The position numbers were made by a program, and so were the translations under genes. A stretch of DNA of 5,202 bases, from the NCBI GenBank assembly GCA_900769055.1, contig CAAGFF010000227.1:1-5202 (forward strand). Direction: 5' to 3'. Under the pieces are notes generated by a model. That model did no database searches. It worked only from the letters and a program-made list of their open reading frames with translations, and had not been told where the DNA came from. The stretch is from an uncultured Prevotella sp. (lineage in GTDB: Bacteria > Bacteroidota > Bacteroidia > Bacteroidales > Bacteroidaceae). The first letter of the stretch is position 1; each line of letters opens with the position of its first letter. Below are positions 1 through 5,202 of the stretch, piece after piece.

Positions 1-714
1 AAGTCACGCAGGGAACGCATAAGGGTGTGCGATACGGGCAATGGCGATACTATTGTTGACCAGACTGATGACGGAGGCTACCAGTTCATCATCAAGGATA
101 TCGATGGACAAGAATGTTGCTTGCTCATAGCAAACAAGAGTTTCTCTAAGTGCAGATGCGCTCTGAACGGCAACAATGACCAGAGAACATTCGGACTGAA
201 TAACGCCCTCATCCTCTGCTATGCCTTTGCAGGAAGCTATAGAGATACTATTCTTGTTCATGCCTCGTTGGTCCGACAGAATGGTTGGGGTTATGCCTTC
301 ATAGCCAAGAGCGGAACTGGCAAGAGCACACATGTAGGACTTTGGCTTAAGCATCTGCCTGGATGCGACCTGATGAATGATGACAGCCCAATAGTGAGGA
401 TAATCAATGGCACACCTTATATATATGGTGGACCATGGAGCGGTAAAACCCCATGCTACCGCAACGTTAAGGCACCTCTTGGTGCCATCACTCGAATAGA
501 CCGGGCATCGGCAAATAGCATAGAGAAACTCAATCCCGTAAATGCTTTTGCTAACTTGCTGCCAGCCTGCTCATCAATGAAGTGGGACAAACGTATCTTC
601 GACAACATCTGCAATACAGTAACGAAAATTGTCGAGACAACAGGCATATATGTTCTCCATTGTCTCCCAAACAAAGAAGCCGCTATAATATGCAACAGAG
701 CAATATCCAAATAA
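1..714 (+). CDS. HprK-like P-loop serine kinase, 5'-truncated by the window edge
   Basis: The frame is open from base 1 with no upstream stop, and homologues I recall are roughly 300 residues, so these 237 residues are the C-terminal part and the true start lies outside the window. The GTG at 25 is unlikely to be the start. Counting from the first visible codon, a Walker A loop AKSGTGKST lies at residues 102-110 (K108, S109). It is preceded by VHAS (H88), which aligns with the conserved His region of HPr kinase, and followed by MNDDSP (D127, D128), matching the paired Asp of HPr kinases. A GGPWSGKT segment at 143-150 and a GAITRIDRA segment at 161-169 are typical of the Bacteroidetes subfamily rather than of true HPr kinase/phosphorylase. 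ATP-dependent kinase activity is inferred. HPr is an unlikely substrate because it sits beside S26 peptidase and PqqD modules; a peptide substrate, as with lasso-peptide kinases, is plausible. It overlaps the next gene by 25 nt, suggesting co-translation. Confidence 0.85.
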   Translation, partial: KSRRERIRVCDTGNGDTIVDQTDDGGYQFIIKDIDGQECCLLIANKSFSKCRCALNGNNDQRTFGLNNALILCYAFAGSYRDTILVHASLVRQNGWGYAFIAKSGTGKSTHVGLWLKHLPGCDLMNDDSPIVRIINGTPYIYGGPWSGKTPCYRNVKAPLGAITRIDRASANSIEKLNPVNAFANLLPACSSMKWDKRIFDNICNTVTKIVETTGIYVLHCLPNKEAAIICNRAISK

Positions 715-1499
715 AGGAGGTTCAATTCTCAAATGCCGAATTGCTGCCGGAGATTGTGAAACTCATCAACGAGGGACATACAGTGACTCTCAGACTGAAA
801 GGATTCTCCATGCGGCCATTCCTTGAGAACGACAGAGACAAAGCCCTGCTGACCAGACCTGAGAAAATAAAGGTTGGCATTCCTGTGCTGGCACGGATAT
901 CAACAGGCACTTACGTCCTGCATCGCATCGTAAACATCAAAGGAGATAACATCACCCTGCTTGGTGACGGCAACCTAACAACAGAGAGTTGCTTGAAAAC
1001 GGACATTGAGGCTTTGGCCATTGGCTTCTACCGAAAGGGAAGAAACAAGCTGGACAGCATCTATTCGGCTAAATGGAAAGCATACTCAGTTCTGTGGACA
1101 TCGCTCAGGCCCATCAGAAGATACCTGCTATTCATGTACAGACATCTGCCAAAACGCCAGTATTACCTATCCTCCAACAACACAATCGAAGAAGAAAACA
1201 TCATCGGACAAATATTCATAAAACAGAAAATGAAAAAGAAAACCGGATTTAATCTCAGAACTATCTGCGGCGAGAAGATTATCGTTGCAGAAGGCAAGGA
1301 GAACATCGACTTCAGCAACATCATTGCCCTTAATGAGAGTGCCGCCTACTTGTGGGAGAAAGCTGCTGATAACGAGTTCACGGCAGAAGACATGGTCAAG
1401 TGGCTAACTGAGGAATACGAAATAGATGACGAGACTGCAAGACAAGACGCTAACACCCTGGCTACACAATGGATAGAGGCAGGAATTGTCAACGCATAG
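690..1499 (+). CDS. S24/S26 signal-peptidase-like domain fused to a PqqD-like domain
   Basis: This 269-residue protein has two modules in one frame. Residues about 10-150 are signal-peptidase-like: GFSMRPF at 38-44 holds the presumed nucleophile S40, HRI at 78-80 supplies a His where bacterial type I enzymes have Lys, and GDGN is at 92-95. This matches the Ser-His (S26B, SipW/Sec11-like) pattern. No N-terminal membrane anchor is visible; the only fairly hydrophobic stretch, about 133-150, is interrupted by Arg residues, so a cytoplasmic enzyme is likely. Residues 181-269 are PqqD-like: CGEKIIVAEGKENIDF followed by LNESAAYLWE, then a winged-helix-like half. PqqD domains bind leader peptides for modification enzymes. 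The linker 151-180 is polar. ATG 690 is preferred because the frame upstream of it lies inside the kinase gene and homologous sequence begins just after it. Arg codons are mostly AGA or CGG, unlike the downstream rubrerythrin gene. Peptide maturation is inferred from domains and neighbours; no substrate is visible. Confidence 0.82.
   Translation: MQQSNIQIKEVQFSNAELLPEIVKLINEGHTVTLRLKGFSMRPFLENDRDKALLTRPEKIKVGIPVLARISTGTYVLHRIVNIKGDNITLLGDGNLTTESCLKTDIEALAIGFYRKGRNKLDSIYSAKWKAYSVLWTSLRPIRRYLLFMYRHLPKRQYYLSSNNTIEEENIIGQIFIKQKMKKKTGFNLRTICGEKIIVAEGKENIDFSNIIALNESAAYLWEKAADNEFTAEDMVKWLTEEYEIDDETARQDANTLATQWIEAGIVNA
1230..1499 (+). other. PqqD-like module with a possible internal start
   Basis: An in-frame ATG at 1230 is preceded by an A-rich stretch resembling a Bacteroidetes translation start region, and the 89 residues from it match the size and N-terminus of stand-alone PqqD-family proteins. 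No stop separates it from the peptidase module. It could therefore be made only as a fusion, or also as a separate short protein by internal initiation. The sequence alone cannot decide between these. Confidence 0.45.
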
Positions 1500-1608
1500 C
1501 TAACCATAGCTAATAATCTCGTAGCATTAAGAATCAGAGCTTAGCTCAACCACTCTACCCCATCAGCGGACATTTAACACAGCATACTTAAAAAAGGTTG
1601 CATAATTA

Positions 1609-1640
1609 TTTGTTCGGAAACAAAAAAATAACTAACTTTG
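1609..1640 (+). promoter_or_regulatory. Bacteroidetes-type promoter of the rubrerythrin gene
   Basis: TTTG at 1609-1612 and TAACTTTG at 1633-1640 are separated by 20 nt. They match the Bacteroidetes primary sigma factor consensus (-33 TTTG, -7 TAnnTTTG, spacing about 19-21). Transcription should start a few bases after 1640, giving an A-rich leader of about 45 nt before ATG 1692. The rest of the 1500-1691 gap holds no gene or convincing terminator that I can see, so some read-through from the upstream operon is possible. Confidence 0.75.
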
Positions 1641-1650
1641 CTTTCGCAAA
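1637..1650. repeat. Small inverted repeat over the -7 element and start site
   Basis: TTTGC (1637-1641) and GCAAA (1646-1650) form a perfect 5-bp inverted repeat around TTTC. It overlaps the end of the -7 element and the predicted transcription start. It could be a small operator half-site pair, or simply chance in an A/T-rich promoter. Confidence 0.35.
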
Positions 1651-1691
1651 TACTTTTACACAACACTAACAACTAAAATTTGAGAATTATC

Positions 1692-2249
1692 ATGAAGAAG
1701 AAATTTATCTGTACCGTTTGCGGTTACGTTCACGAGGGAACTGAGGCTCCCGAGAAGTGCCCACTTTGCAAGGCTCCAGCAAGCAAGTTCAAGGAGATGG
1801 CTGACCCAGGTGATGCTCCTGAGTTCGCAACTGTTCACACACTCGGCGCTGCCCGTAACGAGGGTGCTGACGAGGCTATGATTAAGGACTTGGAGGCTCA
1901 CTTCAATGGTGAGTGCTGCGAGGTTGGTATGTACCTTGCCATGTCTCGTCAGGCTGACCGTGAGGGTTATCCAGAGATTGCCGAGGCTTACAAGCGTTAC
2001 GCTTTCGAGGAGGCTGAGCACGCCAGCAAGTTCGCTGAGCTGCTTGGTGACGTTCTGAAGGACACCAAGAGCAACCTTGAGGCTCGTATCGAGGCTGAGA
2101 AGGGTGCTTGCGAGGACAAGTTCCGCATCGCAAAGAACGCTAAGGCTGCCGGCATGGACGCAACCCACGATACCGTTCACGAAATGGCTAAGGACGAGGC
2201 ACGCCACGCTGCTGGCTTCATCGGCCTCTACAACAGATACTTCAAGTAA
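1692..2249 (+). CDS. rbr: Rubrerythrin with N-terminal rubredoxin domain (reverse type)
   Basis: This 185-residue protein is a non-haem di-iron peroxidase that reduces hydrogen peroxide in the cytoplasm of anaerobes, drawing electrons ultimately from NAD(P)H. A rubredoxin-type iron site comes first, with CTVCG (C7, C10) and CPLC (C23, C26). A ferritin-like four-helix domain follows at about 48-185: GECCEVGMY holds helix-A ligand E74, EEAEH at 106-110 gives ExxH (E107, H110), and DEARH at 168-172 gives a second ExxH (E169, H172). This domain order is the reverse of classical rubrerythrin, in which the rubredoxin part is C-terminal. ATG 1692 is chosen because MKKKFICTVCG is a natural N-terminus; the in-frame TTG at 1680 would add four unlikely residues. 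Codon use is strongly biased (Arg: five CGT, two CGC, one AGA; many GCT, GAG, AAG), suggesting high expression. It has its own promoter and a terminator after the stop, so it is probably monocistronic. Confidence 0.96.
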   Translation: MKKKFICTVCGYVHEGTEAPEKCPLCKAPASKFKEMADPGDAPEFATVHTLGAARNEGADEAMIKDLEAHFNGECCEVGMYLAMSRQADREGYPEIAEAYKRYAFEEAEHASKFAELLGDVLKDTKSNLEARIEAEKGACEDKFRIAKNAKAAGMDATHDTVHEMAKDEARHAAGFIGLYNRYFK

Positions 2250-2290
2250 TCGTCTACAAGTGTAACAAAGGACAAAGTATCAAAAAAATA

Positions 2291-2323
2291 ACAGCCCGAC
2301 AAGCATCATGCCTGTCGGGCTGT
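2291..2323. terminator. Bidirectional intrinsic terminator between convergent genes
   Basis: ACAGCCCGACA (2291-2301) pairs perfectly with TGTCGGGCTGT (2313-2323) to give an 11-bp GC-rich stem. An inner GCA/TGC pairing (2303-2305 with 2309-2311) can extend it beyond one mismatch. On the plus strand it is followed by TTTATATT, a modest U tract, and ends rubrerythrin transcription. On the minus strand the run of A at 2283-2288 becomes a strong U tract just after the stem and would end the pheT-yebC-TSCPD transcript, 5 nt after that operon's last stop codon. Confidence 0.9.
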
Positions 2324-2328
2324 TTATA

Positions 2329-2586
2329 TTAAAGTAACTGCTCAAGTGCTCTCGCCAACTGGTCAGGACAACTTGTGGGCTTGCTGCCGCAAGTAACTCC
2401 CTTTAGCCTGTTGCGAACATCACGTGCATCCATACCTTCAACAAGTTTGGATATTCCGCACGTGTTTCCTTGACAGCCTCCATAGAACTCTACATGTCGG
2501 ATAATGTTGTTCTCATCTATGACAACATCTATCATCCTGCTGCAAGTACCTTGAGTCTGATAAGCCAGATGCTTCTCTCCTGTCAT
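2329..2586 (-). CDS. TSCPD domain-containing small protein (TIGR03905-like)
   Basis: An 85-residue Cys-rich protein that fits the small stand-alone TSCPD-domain family in length and motifs. Five Cys are visible: C15 in GTCSR, C38 and C43 in GGCQGNTCG, C66 in VTCGSKPTSC, and C73 in the name-giving TSCPD at 71-75. Related domains occur at the C-terminus of B12-dependent ribonucleotide reductases, where Cys residues take part in metal or thiol chemistry. The function of the stand-alone form is not known, and I assign none. Metal binding or thiol chemistry is inferred from the Cys pairs only. No signal peptide or membrane segment is visible, so it should be cytoplasmic. The start codon lies 12 nt after the yebC stop, so it is almost certainly co-transcribed with yebC and pheT. 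It is the last gene before the terminator. Confidence 0.9.
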   Translation of the reverse strand: MTGEKHLAYQTQGTCSRMIDVVIDENNIIRHVEFYGGCQGNTCGISKLVEGMDARDVRNRLKGVTCGSKPTSCPDQLARALEQLL

Positions 2587-2598
2587 GCTGGCACTGTT

Positions 2599-3336
2599 TT
2601 ACTCTGCTATCTCAGCAGGTTTCATATTGGTGTAGACAGTCTGAACGTCATCAAAGTCCTCAAGACGCTCAACCATCTTCTCTATGGTCTCACGCTCCTC
2701 ATCGGTAACCTCCTTAAGGTCGTTGGGGATGTATGTGAACTCAGCACCTGTTACCTCAAATCCCTCAGACTCAAGATGCTTCTGTATCTCTCCGAAGCTC
2801 TTCGGGTCGCCGTAGATAGTGATTTCGCCTGATTCCTCATCCTCGTCAAACTCATCCTCAACACCATAGTCTATGAGGTCGAGAATCATCTCGTCCATAT
2901 CCAAACCGTCCTTCTTCTTGAATGTGAACACGCTCTTATGGTCAAAGAGGAACGAGAGGCTTCCTGTAGTACCAAGGTTGCCGTTGAACTTATTGAAAAT
3001 TGAACGAACATCAGCAACTGTACGTGTGGTATTGTCAGTAAGAGTGTCTACAAATACGGCTACTCCGTGAGGACCATATCCCTCATATGTAACTTCCTTG
3101 TACTCGCTCTGGTCCTTACCCATAGCGTTCTTGATGGCACGCTCGATGTTGTCCTTCGGCATGTTCTCACGCTTTGCATTAGCTATGATGGCACGCAAGG
3201 TAGGATTATTCTCAGGTTCTGGACCACCAGACTTAACAGCTATGGCAATCTGCTTGCCTATCTTGGTAAACGTACGGGCCATGTGACCCCATCTCTTCAG
3301 CTTTGCAGCTTTACGATATTCAAATGCTCTTCCCAT
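2599..3336 (-). CDS. yebC: YebC/TACO1 family protein
   Basis: This 245-residue protein has the usual family length. The N-terminal helical domain (about 1-75) begins MGRAFEYRKAAKLKRWG, the Bacteroidetes form of the family's start, and carries the conserved segments FTKIGKQI, AIIANAKRENMPKDNIERAI and then YEGYGPHGVAVFVD with TDNTTRTVADVR. The two alpha/beta domains follow, with an acidic stretch DEFDEDEESGE at about 160-170 and a conserved FTYIPND segment near 200. The family was long annotated as DNA-binding regulators (PmpR). More recent work on bacterial YebC proteins and on mitochondrial TACO1 supports a ribosome-associated role in translating difficult sequences such as polyproline runs, which fits its position just after pheT. 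The gap to pheT is 50 A/T-rich nt, with no clear hairpin and no good TAnnTTTG promoter on the minus strand, so co-transcription is likely. Confidence 0.95.
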   Translation of the reverse strand: MGRAFEYRKAAKLKRWGHMARTFTKIGKQIAIAVKSGGPEPENNPTLRAIIANAKRENMPKDNIERAIKNAMGKDQSEYKEVTYEGYGPHGVAVFVDTLTDNTTRTVADVRSIFNKFNGNLGTTGSLSFLFDHKSVFTFKKKDGLDMDEMILDLIDYGVEDEFDEDEESGEITIYGDPKSFGEIQKHLESEGFEVTGAEFTYIPNDLKEVTDEERETIEKMVERLEDFDDVQTVYTNMKPAEIAE

Positions 3337-3386
3337 TGGAATAATGTGTTTAAATTATATTTTTCTACTATTTATTATCTCTTTAA

Positions 3387-5202
3387 TTACCTGAGCTCTG
3401 CGCCAAGCTTGGACTTGAGATTGGATATGAGCTTCTGCATGATGGCATCAATCTGCTTGTCGTTAAGCGTCTTCTGCTCATCCTGAATGATAAAGTTTAC
3501 AGCATAGCTCTTCTTACCGGCGGGCAGGTTCTTACCCTGATATACATCGAACAGCTCAACCTTCTTAAGCAGTTTCTTCTCACTCTGACGAGCAATTTCC
3601 ACAATCTGTCCGAAGTTCACACCCTCGTCAATAAGCAAAGCCAAATCTCGGCTTACAGCAGGGAACTTACTCAGTTCGACATACTCAACCTTGTTCTTGC
3701 GGATAGCCTTCATAACGTTGGCCCAATTGATGTCGGCATAGAACACATCGGCAGAGATATCGGCCTGCTTGAGTATCTTTCTACAGATGATGCCAAGTTC
3801 AGCCAGAGTCTTTCCTGCACGTGTCCTAATTGCAATTGCTTTTGAGAAGATGTCGTTGTCACAATTCTCTATCACTGTCGTACCCTGTGCTACACCAAGG
3901 CGTGCAAATATGTTCTCCACATATGCCTTCAGCTCATAGAATGTCGAGTCCTCATTGGCATGTGCCCATGAGCCTTCAACACGCTTGCCTGTAACCCAAA
4001 GAGCCAGATGCTTCTCCTGCACGTATGCCTTGACGGGTTCCTCGGCTGTCCACTTGCTGGCATCATAATGATAGCAGTTGCCAAACTCGAAGAAGCGCAG
4101 ATTGGCATTCTTTCTGTTGGCGTTGCGCATAATGCTCTCAAGACCACCGAAGAGAAGTGACTGACGCATCACTCCGAGGTCAGCACTAAGCGGGTTCATA
4201 ACCTTTACCGTGGTTTCTGCGGAGAAGGTCTTCAGGTCATTATAATAAATGGTCTTGGTAAGCGAGTTGTTCATAATCTCATTGAAACCGCAACCAACAA
4301 GCTGTTCTCCAACAAGATTCTCAAGCTTGTGTGTCTTGTCCTCATCACTAAGTGTAGTAAGCGAAGACTTGAGCTGAGTAGGTATCTCAACATTGTTGTA
4401 ACCGTAGATGCGTAGAATATCTTCCACAACATCGCACGGACGCTGAACGTCAACACGATAAGCAGGAACTACAAGGTCAAGACCCTCGGCATCCTCGTTT
4501 TCAATTCTCATTTCAAGAGTATTGACGATGCTCTTTATTGTGTCCTTGCCTATCTGCTTTCCTATGAGTGTATCAACATAGGCATAGTCGAGCCTGACAT
4601 TTGCATCTGCAATAGGATTTGGATATACATCCTTTATTTGCATAGACACCTTACCTCCGGCAAGTTCCTTGCAAAGTATGGCAGCCTGTTTCAGGGCATA
4701 TATAGTTCCGTTGGGGTCAACACCACGCTCGAAACGGAAACTGGAGTCTGTGCTAAGGCCATGACGTCGTGCGCTCTTGCGAATCCAAGTTGGATGGAAG
4801 TAGGCACTTTCTAATACCACGTTGCGAGTAGTATCGTATGTACCGCTACCCTTGCCACCGAAAATACCAGCTATACACATAGGCTCCTCAGCGTTGCAGA
4901 TGCTCAAGTCGTGTTCACCGAGCTTGTGCTCCTCGCCATCAAGAGTTGTAAAGCTTGTGCCCTCAGGCTGTGTACGAACGACTATCTTATGACCCGTAAC
5001 CATATCGGCATCAAAGCAATGCATGGGCTGTCCGTATGCCATCATGACATAGTTGGTAATATCTACAATATTATTTATTGGACGGAGGCCTATTACACGC
5101 AGCTTGTCCTGCAACCACTCCGGACTATCCTTTACCTCACAGTCTGTAATGCTTACGCAGGCATAACGCTTGCAAGCCTCTGTATTCTCAATCTCCACCT
5201 CT
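3387..5202 (-). CDS. pheT: Phenylalanyl-tRNA synthetase beta subunit, 5'-truncated by the window edge
   Basis: The 604 visible residues are the C-terminal three quarters of a protein that is usually about 800 residues. The frame runs open off the right edge; the GTG codon at 5198-5196 is internal. With the alpha subunit it forms the heterotetramer that charges tRNA-Phe with phenylalanine in the cytoplasm. The tRNA-binding OB-fold region at the N-terminus lies outside the window. Visible domains in order, by visible residue: B3/B4 editing domain (about 1-175) with INNIVDITNYV, AYGQPMHCFD, GIFGG and SFRFERGVDP, so Tyr-tRNA editing is probably retained; B5 domain (about 190-270) ending VPAYRVDVQRPCDVVEDILR and IYGYN; a catalytically inactive synthetase-like core (about 290-500); and the C-terminal FDX-ACB anticodon-binding domain (about 510-604) with SKFPAVSRDLALL. 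Nothing suggests a frameshift. It is the first visible gene of a minus-strand operon with yebC and the TSCPD gene. Confidence 0.97.
   Translation of the reverse strand, partial: EVEIENTEACKRYACVSITDCEVKDSPEWLQDKLRVIGLRPINNIVDITNYVMMAYGQPMHCFDADMVTGHKIVVRTQPEGTSFTTLDGEEHKLGEHDLSICNAEEPMCIAGIFGGKGSGTYDTTRNVVLESAYFHPTWIRKSARRHGLSTDSSFRFERGVDPNGTIYALKQAAILCKELAGGKVSMQIKDVYPNPIADANVRLDYAYVDTLIGKQIGKDTIKSIVNTLEMRIENEDAEGLDLVVPAYRVDVQRPCDVVEDILRIYGYNNVEIPTQLKSSLTTLSDEDKTHKLENLVGEQLVGCGFNEIMNNSLTKTIYYNDLKTFSAETTVKVMNPLSADLGVMRQSLLFGGLESIMRNANRKNANLRFFEFGNCYHYDASKWTAEEPVKAYVQEKHLALWVTGKRVEGSWAHANEDSTFYELKAYVENIFARLGVAQGTTVIENCDNDIFSKAIAIRTRAGKTLAELGIICRKILKQADISADVFYADINWANVMKAIRKNKVEYVELSKFPAVSRDLALLIDEGVNFGQIVEIARQSEKKLLKKVELFDVYQGKNLPAGKKSYAVNFIIQDEQKTLNDKQIDAIMQKLISNLKSKLGAELR

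Noticed and set aside
4..354. Open frame on the minus strand opposite the kinase gene
   Set aside because: It lies antisense to strongly conserved kinase motifs and shows no motif or start signal of its own.
714..735. Perfect AAGGAGG sequence 12 nt before an ATG at 733
   Set aside because: That ATG is out of frame with the peptidase-PqqD gene and opens only an eight-codon frame ending in TGA. The bases encode I-K-E-V-Q of the real protein, and Bacteroidetes rarely rely on Shine-Dalgarno pairing.
1495..1513. Direct repeat CATAGCTAA (1495-1503 and 1505-1513) at the stop of the peptidase-PqqD gene
   Set aside because: Two short copies only, with no further repeat, no flanking mobile element and no att-like partner elsewhere in the window; probably a chance or slippage duplication.
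1537..1547. GAGC-TTA-GCTC hairpin after the peptidase-PqqD gene as a terminator
   Set aside because: The stem is only 4 bp and no U tract follows, so it is too weak to call.
1656..2207. Long open frame (183 codons) on the minus strand opposite rubrerythrin
   Set aside because: The low-complexity Leu/Ser/Val-rich translation has no recognisable motif and arises from the biased codons of the rubrerythrin gene on the other strand.
3337..3386. Promoter for yebC in the A/T-rich pheT-yebC gap
   Set aside because: No TTTG plus TAnnTTTG pair could be found on the minus strand; A/T richness alone is not enough.
2470..3486. Plus-strand open frames at 2470-2832 and 3067-3486
   Set aside because: Both are antisense to TSCPD, yebC and pheT coding sequence, which is clearly real, and the translations look random.
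1..5202. CRISPR array, tRNA/rRNA, insertion sequence or phage remnants
   Set aside because: No spaced direct repeats, cloverleaf-like sequence, transposase motif or terminal inverted repeats were seen, and the coding density leaves little room for them.

Overview
The window looks like chromosomal DNA from a member of the Bacteroidales, most likely Prevotella-like. Three things support this: a Bacteroidetes-type promoter (TTTG, 20 nt, TAACTTTG), starts with no usable Shine-Dalgarno sequence, and protein forms typical of that group (YebC beginning MGRAFEYRKAAKLKRWG, an N-terminal-rubredoxin rubrerythrin, and an HprK-like kinase beside S26 peptidase and PqqD modules). The genus is inferred, not proven.

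Left third, plus strand (1-1499): the 3' part of an HprK-like P-loop kinase gene (5' end outside the window) overlaps by 25 nt a gene encoding a signal-peptidase-like S24/S26 domain joined in frame to a PqqD-like domain. Related modules serve ribosomally made peptide (RiPP) pathways: PqqD-type domains bind leader peptides and HprK homologues phosphorylate some lasso peptides. The cassette is therefore probably a peptide modification or processing unit, but no precursor, cyclase or radical SAM enzyme lies in the window. This is the least understood and most interesting part.

Middle (1500-2328): after about 100 nt without recognisable features comes a good Bacteroidetes promoter, then a monocistronic rubrerythrin gene with codon use suggesting high expression. 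It acts in cytoplasmic peroxide detoxification. A strong hairpin that can terminate in both directions separates it from the convergent genes on the right.

Right part, minus strand (2329-5202): a probable operon reading pheT (5' end outside the window), yebC, and a small TSCPD-domain gene, with gaps of 50 and 12 nt. pheT and yebC both serve translation; the TSCPD protein is a Cys-rich small protein of unknown function. No tRNA, rRNA, CRISPR array, insertion sequence or phage gene was seen. There is no gene-free stretch longer than about 190 nt.
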